Shown: piece by piece, positions 46,529-55,801 of the stretch
How positions within the stretch are numbered: the first letter of the stretch is position 1
Layout: every line of letters starts with the position of its first letter
From: Thermaerobacter sp. PB12/4term
GTDB lineage: Bacteria > Bacillota > Sulfobacillia > Thermaerobacterales > Thermaerobacteraceae
Direction of reading: 5' to 3'
Assembly: GCF_003403315.2 (NCBI RefSeq)
Contig: NZ_CP048407.1
Location: 2,170,001-2,234,000 of the forward strand
DNA: 64,000 nt
Notes under the pieces: generated by a model
What the model was told of the DNA's origin: nothing
The model's database searches: none
Seen by the model: only the letters and a program-made list of their open reading frames with translations
Position numbers and translations under genes: made by a program

Positions 46529-46996
46529 ATGATTCAGCGGATCCTGATTGCAGCCGACGGTCCTGCCGACGCCCTCCGCCTCAGCCGGGCCGTCCGGGAG
46601 CTGTTCCCCCAGGGCGGGGGCGCCACGGCTACCATCCTGCAGGTCCTGCCGCCGCCGGTTCCACCCGCGTTGTCCAGCCCGCTGGTGCCGCCCCTGACGG
46701 CCGGTGACGACGTCCTGGTCCTTGGGGAGGCCAACGCCCGGCGGGATCTGGCACCGGCCCGGGACGAACTGGCCTCCGCCGGCTTCCAGGCCGAGGTCGA
46801 CGTGGCCACGGGCGCCGCTGGCGAGGAGATCTGCCGTTATGCGCGGGCCGGCAACTACCAGCTCATCGTCGTGGGCCGGCGAGGCCTGGGACGGCTGCAG
46901 GAGGTCCTGCTGGGCAGCGTCAGCGAGTACGTCCTGCGCCACACCCGCCTGCCCGTGCTGGTGATCCAGCAGGAGCATCCGGCGAGGAACGGATGA
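46529..46996 (+). CDS. Universal stress protein (UspA family)
   Basis: 155 residues. It begins IQRILIAADGPADALRLSRAV and has the ATP-binding-type motif VVGRRGLGRLQEVLLGSVSE (G-x2-G-x9-G-S), followed by LRHTRLPVLVIQ. It is likely a nucleotide-binding dimer. A Pro-rich loop near 42-60 replaces the usual second strand region. The ATG at 46529 follows a perfect AGAAGGAGGTG. Monocistronic, divergent from gerA locus 2. Confidence 0.9.
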   Translation: MIQRILIAADGPADALRLSRAVRELFPQGGGATATILQVLPPPVPPALSSPLVPPLTAGDDVLVLGEANARRDLAPARDELASAGFQAEVDVATGAAGEEICRYARAGNYQLIVVGRRGLGRLQEVLLGSVSEYVLRHTRLPVLVIQQEHPARNG

Positions 46997-47009
46997 AGGA
47001 TCCCGGCAA

Positions 47010-47057
47010 GACGCCCCCGGCCGTCCGCGGCCCGAGGGCCGGGCGACCGGGGGCGTC
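47010..47057 (+). terminator. Hairpin after the universal stress protein gene
   Basis: GACGCCCCCGG (47010-47020) pairs perfectly with CCGGGGGCGTC (47047-47057), with a further GGCCC/GGGCC stem inside. It begins 14 bp after the stop codon. No T tract follows, so the terminator call rests on stem strength and position. Confidence 0.45.
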
Positions 47058-47085
47058 GCGCTTGGGATGCCCTGGTGGGGTACTC

Positions 47086-47160
47086 ACGGTCTGTGCGCAA
47101 GTAAGGGCGGGCCCGAAGGTCCTAGCCCCACGCCGCGCAGGTGGGGCGAGGGCAGACCGT
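47086..47160. terminator. Nested inverted repeat between convergent genes
   Basis: ACGGTCTG (47086-47093) is complementary to CAGACCGT (47153-47160), which abuts the stop codon of the fatty acid transporter gene. GCCCCAC and GTGGGGC form an inner stem around 47124-47146. It could serve as a terminator for either strand; no T run is present. Confidence 0.3.
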
Positions 47161-48581
47161 CAGGGCAGGAAGACCAGCCCCAGGGCCATGACGGCGAAGG
47201 CCACCATCATGACCACCGCGGTGTAGCCCAGGATCTGGCCGGCCCGCAGCCCGGTCATGCCGAGCAGCGGCAGCGCCCAGAAGGGCTGGATCATGTTGGT
47301 CAGCTCGTCTCCGAAGGCCACCGCCATGACCGCCTTGCCCAGGTCCAGGTGGAGTGCTTGGGCGGCCTGGATCACGATGGGCCCCTGCACCGCCCACTGC
47401 CCCCCGCCCGACGGCACCGCCAGGTTGACCAGGCACGCGCTGACGAAAGTCCAGAAGGGGAAGGTGACAGGCGTCGAGATGGCCACGAACCAGTTGGCGA
47501 TGATGGCCACCAGTCCCGACCCCGTCATGATGCCCATGATGCCCGCGTAGAAGGGGAACTGCAGGATGACCCCGCTGGCCGACCGCACCCCGTCGGCGAT
47601 GGCCTGGGCGTAGCGGATGGGGGTTCCGTGCAGCAGCATGCCCAGGATCAGGAAAATGAAGACCACCATGTTGATGTCCAGGGCCGCAATCCCCTTCTGG
47701 ACGAAGGCACTGGTGATGTAGACCACGCCCGCCAGGACGATGAGCCCCGTCAGGATGCGGCTGCGCTCGAGGCGCTCCGCCGGGGTGATCTCCACGCCCG
47801 GGCCTCCCGCGCCGGGCGCCAGGGGCGGCTCGGCCGTCGCAGCGGTCCCCTCCCCGGACGCACCGGCCAGCGCTGCCGGGATCTCCACCACTTCGCCACC
47901 CGCAGGGTGCATGCGGGCCATGATCCACGGCGAGAGGAAGAGCAGCACCAGCGCCACGACGACGTTGAAGGGCCGGAACAGGGTCTCCGTCAACGGAAGG
48001 AGCCCCATCTGCTTCTCCAGGAAGTGGCCCGGCGTGTTCACCGTCAGCGGGGCCGAGCCGGACAGGCCGCCGTGCCAGATCATCAGGCCGATGTACCCTG
48101 CCGCCACCAGCAAGGGGAAGTGCACCTTGATCCCCCGCCGCGAGCAGGACCGCCCCACCTCGATGGCCAGCAAGGCCCCGGCCACCAGGCTGAGCCCGTA
48201 ATTGATCAGACCCAGCAGGCCGGTCATGAAGGCCACCAGGGCCACCGCCTGGCCGGCCGACCGGGGCCAGTCCGCCAGGCGCTGCAGGCCCCTGCGCACG
48301 CTTGGCGTGTTCGCCAGGGCGTACCCGGTGACCAGGATGAGCGTCATCTGCATGCCGAAGGCCAGCAGGTTCCAGAAGCCGCCGTACCAGTCCAGCACCA
48401 GCTGGTAGGGGCCGTGGTCGGTGAAGACCAGGCCCATCACGTAGACCACCAGCGTCAGCAGGATGGCAAAGATGAAGGAGTCCGGAAGGTAGCGGCGGGT
48501 GAACCGGCTGAGCGCCTCACCGATTCGCTGCAATCGTCCCACCCCCAGCTGGGAAGGAAGATGAGCCCACCGGCATCCCAC
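47160..48581 (-). CDS. atoE: Short-chain fatty acid transporter (AtoE family)
   Basis: About 473 residues and about twelve membrane helices. Family motifs: FTRRYLPDSFIFAILLTL, WYGGFWNLLAFGMQMTLILV, GYIGLMIWHGGLSGSAPLTV, NLAVPSGGGQWAVQGPIV, GDELTNMIQPFWALPLLG. A Gly/Ala-rich cytoplasmic loop (about 245-270) is expanded. The GTG at 48581 gives 13 extra residues; a GTG at 48542 (VGRLQRIGEALSRF) is an alternative, and neither has a strong ribosome site. It probably imports acetoacetate, butyrate or related acids for the acyl-CoA pathways nearby. Confidence 0.88.
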   Translation of the reverse strand: MGCRWAHLPSQLGVGRLQRIGEALSRFTRRYLPDSFIFAILLTLVVYVMGLVFTDHGPYQLVLDWYGGFWNLLAFGMQMTLILVTGYALANTPSVRRGLQRLADWPRSAGQAVALVAFMTGLLGLINYGLSLVAGALLAIEVGRSCSRRGIKVHFPLLVAAGYIGLMIWHGGLSGSAPLTVNTPGHFLEKQMGLLPLTETLFRPFNVVVALVLLFLSPWIMARMHPAGGEVVEIPAALAGASGEGTAATAEPPLAPGAGGPGVEITPAERLERSRILTGLIVLAGVVYITSAFVQKGIAALDINMVVFIFLILGMLLHGTPIRYAQAIADGVRSASGVILQFPFYAGIMGIMTGSGLVAIIANWFVAISTPVTFPFWTFVSACLVNLAVPSGGGQWAVQGPIVIQAAQALHLDLGKAVMAVAFGDELTNMIQPFWALPLLGMTGLRAGQILGYTAVVMMVAFAVMALGLVFLP

Positions 48582-48670
48582 AGCGCGAATGCCATTGCGA
48601 TTCGGCTCGAATTCGCGGCATTCCTGCCTGCAGGCCGGCCGTCACGCCGCCCTGCGCACCGCGGCCGGGC

Positions 48671-49487
48671 TCATCCCGCCTCGCTCCAGTCAAACCGGGC
48701 GGTAAAATGGCGCAGTGCGGACGGTTCGTCCACGAACCGCACGCCGCGCACCTGCTCCCGCCGCCGGAAGACCCGCGCCACCACCTCCGCCACATCCTCC
48801 AGGTGGCGGTGGGTGTAGACCCGGCGAGGTGCGGCCAGCCGGTAGAACTCGAAGGGGGACGGGAGCTGCTGGCCCGTCGCCGGGTCCCGGCCCATCATCA
48901 GCGAGCCCACCTCCACACCCCGCACTCCACCCTCCAGGTAGGCTTCCAGCGCCAGGGCGTGGCCGGGGAACCGCTCCGGCGGGATGTGGGGGAGGAACTG
49001 CCGGGCGTCGACGAACACCGCATGGCCGCCGGTGGGCCACTGCACCGGAACCCCGGCCTCCCGCAGCAGCCGCCCCAGGTACTCCACCTGGCCCACCCGG
49101 CCCACCCGGTACGCCAGGTAGGCCGGGTCCAGCGCCTCCCACAGCCCCACGGCCAGGGCCTCCATGTCACGCCCCGCCATGCCGCCATAGGTGAGAAAGC
49201 CCTCGTAGGGCACCAGGCGCGCCGCCGCCCGGCGGTACAGATCCTCGTCCTTGAAGGCAGCCCGCCAATGTTGACGAGCCCGTCCTTCTTGGCGCTCATC
49301 AACATTCCGTCGCCCAGGGCGAACATCTCCCGAACAGGTTGAGCCCGGCCCGGCGAAGGGCTGCCTCCCGCTCCGGCCGGGAAATCAAACGTATGGCCTC
49401 GACCATCTTGATCCAGAAGGGTTCACCCCGGGGGATGAAGTCTGCCGCCGGGGACGGCTTCGGATTCGAGTCCGCCGAGTCCCTCAC
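48671..49487 (-). pseudogene. Decayed tryptophanase/tyrosine phenol-lyase (beta-eliminating lyase)
   Basis: Three homologous blocks lie in different frames. The N-terminus starts at GTG 49487 (AAGGAGG site) with [19 protein letters not shown] and RRAGLNLF. The next block is [24 protein letters not shown], the PLP-lysine region. The C-terminal domain from [11 protein letters not shown] and [20 protein letters not shown] runs to 48671. Between blocks one and two about 195 family residues are deleted at NLF/REMF (near 49328), with a frame change. Between two and three a single base is missing near GGGCTGCC (about 49260). It cannot encode an active enzyme. Confidence 0.88.
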
Positions 49488-49608
49488 TGACCCGCCTCCT
49501 TAATTGCCGTCTGAGGAGGTGGCTGTCCACGGTCTGCCCTCCTGCCCGTGCCGGCGGTTCGGTGTCTCGTGCATGGGGTTCGACGCGAAACCTGCGCTGC
49601 CGACGACG

Positions 49609-49638
49609 GGCATGCCAACGATCGGCATGCCAACGATC
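49609..49638. repeat. Perfect tandem 15-bp repeat
   Basis: GGCATGCCAACGATC occurs twice in direct succession. Each unit contains the 8-bp palindrome GGCATGCC, so two symmetric centres lie 15 bp apart. It is in the 257-bp gap between the lyase pseudogene and the SnoaL-like gene, upstream of the pseudogene. Confidence 0.55.
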
Positions 49639-49744
49639 GAGGAACGAACGGTTCAAGTGCGTACGAGGCGGCGCCGCAGCAGGGGCCATGGCAGTGCCAG
49701 GACCGTAGTGCGCTCACCGCGGTGCCATCGCCCGCCGCACGGTC

Positions 49745-50101
49745 CTACACGAAGCGGTCCATGAAGTAGCTGTAACGGCGCCAGATCAAGCCGTCGCGAA
49801 AATGATGAAAGTCGGCAAACCGTACGGTCACCGCTTCCCCCGTCTTCAGGACACCCCGGAACACGCCCCGGACCGCCACCTGCTCGCCCTCAACCAGGAT
49901 GGCATCCAGCTGGTGCCGGCCTTCCTGAATGACCCGCTCCCCCTCGTAGAACCGGCGCAGGGCGTCAATCCCCTCAATGGGGTCCCGCCCGCCCCGCTCG
50001 TAGCGGACCTCCGGGTGGAACAGCGCCAGCAAGCCCTCAAGATCACCGGCGTCAACCCGCTGGTAGTAGCTTGCCACCACATCCCGCAAGCGCTCGCTCA
50101 T
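49745..50101 (-). CDS. SnoaL-like / ketosteroid-isomerase-fold protein
   Basis: 118 residues with the cone-shaped alpha+beta barrel pattern: VASYYQRVDAGDLEGLLALF, HPEVRYERGG, IEGIDALRRFYEG, FADFHHFRDGLIWRRYSYFMD. Such proteins are isomerases, dehydratases or ligand-binding subunits; the catalytic residues cannot be assigned. The ATG at 50101 follows AGGAGGGG. Transcribed in the same direction as the DUF262 gene, 127 bp downstream of it. Confidence 0.8.
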   Translation of the reverse strand: MSERLRDVVASYYQRVDAGDLEGLLALFHPEVRYERGGRDPIEGIDALRRFYEGERVIQEGRHQLDAILVEGEQVAVRGVFRGVLKTGEAVTVRFADFHHFRDGLIWRRYSYFMDRFV

Positions 50102-50227
50102 TGCAACCCCTCCTCCCCGCTGCGCATCCCCCAGCAACTGGCCCACTGCACTCGCGGCAAGGCTCATGGCTGGCATCCGATGCGACGCATTAGCCTGTCC
50201 GTTGACGGCACCCCCGTCCTCGCGACC

Positions 50228-52015
50228 CTACAGTTGCTCATACCACCGCTTGATCCGAAGGGCCATGAGGCGCCGCCGCTCGGCCAGGAAGGAATCATAA
50301 TCCGGTACGTTGCCTTCCAGCACGGACAGCGGAATGCAGTTTTCCTCCAGGTTCTTCTTCAAGACCTGCGGGTCCGTAATACCTCCATACTTCTTGGGAC
50401 CACCGTTAACCTGATCCTTGAAGTAGACATGGGGTGGGGTGTCGCCAATGGCGATGTTGATCTCACTTTGGGTGACCACAAAGTTAGCAATCTGGTTGTA
50501 GCGACCACGGCTCAGACCAAGCTGCTGAAGGTACTTCCTTGGGAAGACATGATGGTGGTCGCCCTGATTGAGGAGAAGATCCCGAACCGTAATGTTGGTT
50601 GAGAGGAATCCCCTGTCGCCAAGAGACACCTGGGCTGCTTTAAAGGCAACAAAATACGGGCTTTGGACTGAAGACGTTTCCATCAGTTGCGGGAGAAGAT
50701 TGGTCCAGAAACTATCAGAAAGCTCACTGGTTAGGACAGCTTCCGTGTAACGGGCGATGCCGTGACTCTCTATCTGCCGAATATCGAGGTCAAAGACCGT
50801 TTCCGGGTGGGTTGTATACCGGCCCGTCAGGATAGACATGGCATACCATCGGCGGACAATGCGCTCCAGTTCATCCGCAGCCATCCCTTCTGATCGGCCG
50901 CGTAGATATAGGATGTATGCAAAGTTCACTGCGTTATGGCTGGTAATCAATCTACTTGTAATAAAGCCCGCCGAGCGGAGGATCATCATGAATCGCTTAA
51001 AGTGGGTCTCGTTGATAAAAGCGTGAATACCATCTTTGAGCCTAGCAAACGAATTTTCGACAATGGCTTCCTCATATTGTCGAGTCTCGAAGTTCCGCCC
51101 CGACAGGAGCGCGACCAGGTCCTGCAACCTTCCCCGTCCAAATTGGGATGTGAATGCGACCCGCAGCATATCCGTGTAATCCGGGTCATAGAGGTCATCA
51201 TTGAAATCCTTGAGCCACCTCATTTTGGGCCAAAATTCCGTTCGAGTGAACTCAACGTCATTTTTTTCAATTTGAACGTAAAACTCAGGATCCCGAGCCA
51301 GGTGGCAAAAGTAGTCGATGGCCTTCCGCAGAAGGTGTCCGCCGTAGGTTTCGTTCACAGCAATTTTGGACATCGCGAAGTCAGCCTGAGATAGTTCGAC
51401 GCCGGCCGAGTTGACACGGATGAAGATCTCGGTCACGGTCTCAATGTCCAGTTCCTCCGCCAGCTCAATGAGGCCGATGTGGTTGTTAACGATCTTTTTG
51501 AACCGTTCCAGGATCCGGCCTATCTGCTTGCGATCAATATCCGGATTCTTGACCACATAGTCGTCAACGAAGTCTCCCAGATAGGCATCCGGCGCAAAGA
51601 GGCGACTGATGTCGTCGATCCAGGCGGGGTCTCTGGTAATGGCGGAATTTCGGACCTCGAATCGCTCTTCCTTGGGGTTGAAGGCGATTTGGATCCGTTT
51701 CCGCGCATAGTTCTCGTCCAGTACCTCCTCACCCAGAAGGGCGGCGCGGAGTGCCGTCACCCGCTGCTGGCCGTCAATCAGGATCCGCTTCCCCGCCGAG
51801 AGGGTGCCGTCCTTTAACCGGACGCTGGGATTTCGCCAGGCGATGAGGTAGCCCACGGGATAGCCCCTGTAGAGAGAATCCAGAAAGTCGCGGACCTTGG
51901 TCGCATTCCAGACAAAGGGCCGCTGGATCTCGGGAATAGCGATTTCTCCCGACTTGACCCAGGCCAGAAGCGTTTCGATGGGGTGGGGAGTCACCGAATA
52001 CCGTTGCGTGGACAT
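50228..52015 (-). CDS. DUF262/DUF1524 (GmrSD-like) protein, putative type IV restriction or defence nuclease
   Basis: 595 residues. The N-terminal DUF262 ParB-like domain has [11 protein letters not shown] (27-37), [14 protein letters not shown] and the DGQQR motif (81-85). A central helical domain follows ([20 protein letters not shown]). The C-terminal HNH-like domain has [12 protein letters not shown] (His 487-489) with NQIANFV and NIAIGD asparagines. GmrSD enzymes restrict DNA with modified cytosines using NTP hydrolysis. GC content is clearly lower than in neighbours (about 50-55% by eye), suggesting transfer. The ATG at 52015 follows GGGAGGAC. No methylase or partner gene is adjacent. 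Confidence 0.85.
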   Translation of the reverse strand: MSTQRYSVTPHPIETLLAWVKSGEIAIPEIQRPFVWNATKVRDFLDSLYRGYPVGYLIAWRNPSVRLKDGTLSAGKRILIDGQQRVTALRAALLGEEVLDENYARKRIQIAFNPKEERFEVRNSAITRDPAWIDDISRLFAPDAYLGDFVDDYVVKNPDIDRKQIGRILERFKKIVNNHIGLIELAEELDIETVTEIFIRVNSAGVELSQADFAMSKIAVNETYGGHLLRKAIDYFCHLARDPEFYVQIEKNDVEFTRTEFWPKMRWLKDFNDDLYDPDYTDMLRVAFTSQFGRGRLQDLVALLSGRNFETRQYEEAIVENSFARLKDGIHAFINETHFKRFMMILRSAGFITSRLITSHNAVNFAYILYLRGRSEGMAADELERIVRRWYAMSILTGRYTTHPETVFDLDIRQIESHGIARYTEAVLTSELSDSFWTNLLPQLMETSSVQSPYFVAFKAAQVSLGDRGFLSTNITVRDLLLNQGDHHHVFPRKYLQQLGLSRGRYNQIANFVVTQSEINIAIGDTPPHVYFKDQVNGGPKKYGGITDPQVLKKNLEENCIPLSVLEGNVPDYDSFLAERRRLMALRIKRWYEQL

Positions 52016-52117
52016 AGGAGGTCCTCCCTGGACAGACTGGCCTAATCGCCCTGGGCGTCTACTGCCTCCCGGGTGGATTCCCCACCCGCCGCCTGAGTCC
52101 TCCGGCGGGGCATGCAT

Positions 52118-52249
52118 CTACCCCCACCCGCGGCTACAAGAAGCCCCCGCCCGGACGGGCGGCGGCTTGCCAACGGTCCGGAATAGCCAGGCCGGTTCGT
52201 CCCACGCGTAGCGAGCCGTCTCCTCCAGCCGACGCAGGAACTCTCGCAT
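52118..52249 (-). CDS. Possible 43-residue small protein
   Basis: The frame MREFLRRLEETARYAWDEP continues through AWLFRTVGKPPPVRAG. The composition (aromatic, acidic, basic heptads) looks protein-like rather than the Arg/Pro/Gly-rich noise common in this GC-rich DNA. There is no good ribosome site, and the last third overlaps a strong hairpin (52141-52168, AAGCCCCCGCCC / GGGCGGCGGCTT), so it could be a gene remnant ending at a terminator. Confidence 0.3.
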   Translation of the reverse strand: MREFLRRLEETARYAWDEPAWLFRTVGKPPPVRAGASCSRGWG

Positions 52250-52340
52250 GAAGCTTGCCAGAGAGGGTGTCAGGCAGGACCCTCTGTTCGCGGCTTCATG
52301 GGAGAATAGGACCCAAAGGCGAGCGGGAGGGAACGATCCC

Positions 52341-53159
52341 ATGGCAGTTGACGTTTCGCCCCAGCCCACACCCCGGGGACCCGGTATGTCCGCCGCCCCC
52401 GGACGGCCCGTTGCGCTTCTGACCGGCGCCTCATCGGGCATGGGGTTTGCGGTGGCCCGGCGCCTGGCCGGGGAAGGGTACATCCTCATCCTCTCCAGCC
52501 GGCGGCCCGAGCCCGCGGCCCAGCGCTTGCAGGCGGAGGGGGCCACGGTCCTGCCCGTAACCGGCGACCTTGCCCTGCCGGAGACGGCCGAACGCCTGGC
52601 GGCGGCGGCCGGCGAGCTGGGGCGGCTGGATGCTCTCCTTCTCAACACGCCAGGCCCGGCCGTGCGGCCCTTTGTGCAGCTGACCGATGACGACTGGGAC
52701 GGGGCTTTCCGGCTACTGGTTCAGGGGCCCCTGCGCCTTTTGCGCCGCGTGGTGCCCCTCTTCGAGCGCAGCGGCGGAGGCCGGGTGGTGGCCATCACCT
52801 CCTTCACCGTCAAGCAGCCCGGGCCCGGCAGCAGCCTGTCCAACGCCCTGCGGGCCTGCCTGGTCAACGCCCTGAAGACCGCCGCCCTTGAGCTGGCACC
52901 GTCCGGCATCCTGATCAACATGGTGGCCCCGGGCTACACCTTGACCGAAAGCCTGCGGGAATGGAACGCGGCCCACGCCGCCCGCCAGGGCATCACGCCG
53001 GACCAGGTGGCCGCCGAGGCCGCCGCTCGCATTCCGCTCCGGCGCCTGGCCCGGCCGGAAGAAATCGCCGAGGTGGTGGCCTTTCTCCTCTCACCGCGCA
53101 ACAGCTACATCACCGGCCAGCAGGTTGGCGCCGACGGCGGCCTGGTGGTCGCCCTATAG
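52341..53159 (+). CDS. Atypical short-chain dehydrogenase lacking the YxxxK pair
   Basis: 272 residues with a good Rossmann start (LLTGASSGMGFAVAR, residues 27-41), LLLNTPGP in place of NNAG and VAITSFTVKQPGPGSSLSNALRACL where classical SDRs have Ser and Tyr-x3-Lys. Catalytic Tyr and Lys are absent. The C-terminal part (LINMVAPGYTLTESL, RRLARPEEIAEVVAFLLS, ITGQQVGADGG) is normal. A FabG-like subfamily with LSNxxR at this position is known to me, but its activity is not. The ATG at 52341 follows GGGAGGGAA. Divergent from the DUF262 gene. Confidence 0.85.
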   Translation: MAVDVSPQPTPRGPGMSAAPGRPVALLTGASSGMGFAVARRLAGEGYILILSSRRPEPAAQRLQAEGATVLPVTGDLALPETAERLAAAAGELGRLDALLLNTPGPAVRPFVQLTDDDWDGAFRLLVQGPLRLLRRVVPLFERSGGGRVVAITSFTVKQPGPGSSLSNALRACLVNALKTAALELAPSGILINMVAPGYTLTESLREWNAAHAARQGITPDQVAAEAAARIPLRRLARPEEIAEVVAFLLSPRNSYITGQQVGADGGLVVAL

Positions 53160-53289
53160 GTCGCGAGGTTGATGGCGACCATGGCGGAGCCCTCTGCAGC
53201 TGCCCGGTGCCCCTTGAAGCTGCTAGGGGCGCTTGAAGCCGCTGAACGCGTTTGAATCTACTGGGGCCCTTGATTGGAGGTGGATACCG

Positions 53290-53919
53290 GTGAACGAAAG
53301 GCACGATCCCGCCGGGAGGACGGGCTCGACAACGCCCCAGGACGGGGCTCGGGAAGACCACCGGCCGGGAACCCGGCACCTGGAGACGGCCACCCTGGGA
53401 GGCGGCTGCTTCTGGTGTCTTGAACCCATCTTCGAAGAGCTGGAGGGCGTGGTGCGGGTCGAACCCGGCTACGCCGGCGGCCACGTCCCCAACCCCACCT
53501 ACGAGCAGGTCTGCAGCGGTACCACGGGCCATGCCGAAGTGGTCCAGGTGACCTTTGACCCGCAGGTCATCTCCTACCGGGATCTCCTGGAGGTGTTCTT
53601 TTCCGTTCACGATCCCACCACCCCCAACCGCCAGGGCCACGACGTGGGTCCCCAGTACCGGTCCATCATCCTGTACCACTCGCCAGAACAGAAGGCTACG
53701 GCCGAGGCGGTGATCCGGGGGCTGGAGGCCAGCGGCCGGTGGCAGGATCCCATTGTCACCCAGGTGGTGCCCTTTGAGGCGTTCTACCCGGCCGAGGACT
53801 ACCACCGCCGGGTCTACCGCAAGAACCCGAACTACCCCTACTGCCAGGTGGTGATCGACCCCAAGGTGCAAAAGTTCCGCAAGGCGTTCGCCCGGCGCCT
53901 GAAGGCGGCCGGTTCGTAG
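53290..53919 (+). CDS. msrA: Peptide-methionine (S)-S-oxide reductase MsrA
   Basis: 209 residues. Catalytic Cys40 lies in [13 protein letters not shown]; ARed-type motifs [45 protein letters not shown] and PFYPAEDYH-like [13 protein letters not shown] are intact. It repairs methionine S-sulfoxide using thioredoxin. A 30-residue hydrophilic N-terminal extension precedes the domain. The GTG at 53290 follows GGAGGTGG, about 130 bp after the atypical SDR. Confidence 0.95.
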   Translation: MNERHDPAGRTGSTTPQDGAREDHRPGTRHLETATLGGGCFWCLEPIFEELEGVVRVEPGYAGGHVPNPTYEQVCSGTTGHAEVVQVTFDPQVISYRDLLEVFFSVHDPTTPNRQGHDVGPQYRSIILYHSPEQKATAEAVIRGLEASGRWQDPIVTQVVPFEAFYPAEDYHRRVYRKNPNYPYCQVVIDPKVQKFRKAFARRLKAAGS

Positions 53920-53986
53920 TCGCGGCAGGAGTTATCCCCTTCCCGCCGAATGCCCCTTTCCAACACCTTTGTGGGGGTGACCGTCC

Positions 53987-55690
53987 ATGGGGGGGACGGC
54001 GTCACGGGTGCGGGAGGGGGACGCTCCGTCCGTTGACCTCGCCCTGAACCTCATCCAGCGGGTCTGCGCTGGCGACATCCTGACCCGCACGGCCCAGCGG
54101 TATCCCAGCAAGACGGCCATCGTCGACATTCATGGCGGGCGGACCCTGACCTACGCCGAGCTGAACCGGTACGCCAACCGGGTGGGCCGGGCCTTGCTCG
54201 GCCTGGGCCTGGGGCACCAGGACAAGGTAGCCATCATGGCCCGCAACACCTGGCAGTTCGTGGTGACCTACTTCGCCTGCGCCAAAGCGGGCCTGATCGC
54301 CATGCCCGTCAACCTGGGCCTGCGGCCCGAGGAAATCGGCTACGTCCTGCACGACGCCGGGGCCCGGGTGGTGGTGGCCGAGGGGATCTTCCGGACGGCC
54401 CTGGAAGCCGCGGCAAGCCGCCTGCCCGCCATCCAGCGGGTCTACCTGACGGAGGTCGACCCGGCCACCGAGTTCACGGCCGGCCATGTCCAGTTCCTGG
54501 CCTTCGACCGCCTGCTGGCCGGACCGCCGGCACCGGCCAGCTCCCCCGGCGGTGGGCCACCGGGCGGGGGCGGCCCCCGGGCCGGCCTTGACCCGGACGA
54601 TGCGGAGCTGGAGGTTTTCATCGCCGACCGGGACACGGTGCAGTGCCTTTACACCTCCGGCACCACCTCCCTGCCCAAGGGCGTGCTGACCAGCCACCTG
54701 GCCGTCACCATCACCGCCCTCGCGTCGGCGGTGGCGAACAAGTCCGATCCCGACGACGTCCTCCTCCTGGTGCTGCCCATCTTCCACTGCGCCGCCCTCA
54801 ACGCCCTGTTGCTGCCGGCCCTGCTGGTGGGCGCCACGGCCGTGTTCCTCCGCAAGTACGACGTCCGGGACGTGATGGACGCCCTCGAGCGGCACCGCGT
54901 GACCCACGTGCTCCTTTTGCCCATGATGTGGCAGGAACTGCTGCAGCAGCCGGGCGTGCGGGAGCGGGACTTCTCCTCCGTGCGCCGCTGCCTCTATGCC
55001 ATGGCGCCCATGGCGCCCGAGCGCATCGCCGAGATCCAGGCCCTCTTCCCCAACGCCGACGTGGTGCTGGGGTCCGGCCAGACGGAGTTCACCCCGCCCA
55101 CGGTCTTCCAGCGCCCCCACCACCAGCACACCAAGCCCGCCTCCTGGGGCCTGCCCACGGTGATGACCGACGTGCGCATCATGGACGACCAGGGCCGGCT
55201 CCTTCCCCGGGGCCAGGTGGGGGAGATCGTCTACCGCGGGCCCCAGTGCATGACGGCATACTGGAACAACCCCGAGGCCACCGCCGAAGCCTTCCGCCAC
55301 GGCTGGTTCCACAGCGGCGACGTGGGCTGGATGGATGAGGAAGGGGTCGTGTGGTTCACGGACCGCAAGAAGGACATGGTCAAGACCGGCGGCGAGAACG
55401 TGGCGTCCATCGAGGTCGAACGGGCCCTTCTGGCCCACCCGGCGGTGGCCGAGTGCGCCGTGGTCGGGCTGCCCCACGACCGCTGGGGCGAGGCGGTGAC
55501 CGCCTTCGTCCTCCTGAAGCCCGGTAGCCAGGCCACCGAGGAGGAGTTGATCGCCCACTGCCGGGAACGGCTGGCGGGGTTCAAGGTGCCCAAGCGGGTG
55601 GTCTTTGCCACCGAGTTCCCGCGGACGGGTACCGGCAAGATCCAGAAGCACGTGCTGCGCCAGCAGCACCGAGACCTCTATCAGGGCTAG
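53987..55690 (+). CDS. AMP-forming acyl-CoA ligase, first gene of the Atu-like operon
   Basis: 567 residues. Motifs: CLYTSGTTSLPKGVLTSH, LPIFHCAALNALLLP, LGSGQTEFTPP (A5 motif with Gly-Gln-Thr-Glu), FHSGDVGWMDEEG, FTDRKKDMVKTGGENV and TGTGKIQKHVL. A Pro/Gly-rich insert (about 180-205) precedes the P-loop. ATG 53987 follows GTGGGGGTGA. It activates a free acid, the role of AtuH in terpene utilization. Followed in the same direction by crotonase, AtuA, dehydrogenase and carboxylase genes. Confidence 0.9.
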   Translation: MGGTASRVREGDAPSVDLALNLIQRVCAGDILTRTAQRYPSKTAIVDIHGGRTLTYAELNRYANRVGRALLGLGLGHQDKVAIMARNTWQFVVTYFACAKAGLIAMPVNLGLRPEEIGYVLHDAGARVVVAEGIFRTALEAAASRLPAIQRVYLTEVDPATEFTAGHVQFLAFDRLLAGPPAPASSPGGGPPGGGGPRAGLDPDDAELEVFIADRDTVQCLYTSGTTSLPKGVLTSHLAVTITALASAVANKSDPDDVLLLVLPIFHCAALNALLLPALLVGATAVFLRKYDVRDVMDALERHRVTHVLLLPMMWQELLQQPGVRERDFSSVRRCLYAMAPMAPERIAEIQALFPNADVVLGSGQTEFTPPTVFQRPHHQHTKPASWGLPTVMTDVRIMDDQGRLLPRGQVGEIVYRGPQCMTAYWNNPEATAEAFRHGWFHSGDVGWMDEEGVVWFTDRKKDMVKTGGENVASIEVERALLAHPAVAECAVVGLPHDRWGEAVTAFVLLKPGSQATEEELIAHCRERLAGFKVPKRVVFATEFPRTGTGKIQKHVLRQQHRDLYQG

Positions 55691-55801
55691 GGGCTCGCCG
55701 GCCGCTCCCCGGCGGCCGGCCGGGCGGCACGTGCCCTTCGCCCGGCGTGGGACCGGGGGTTCAGGCGACGCGGGGGCCCGCTTTCGCAGGAGGTGGTGCT
55801 C

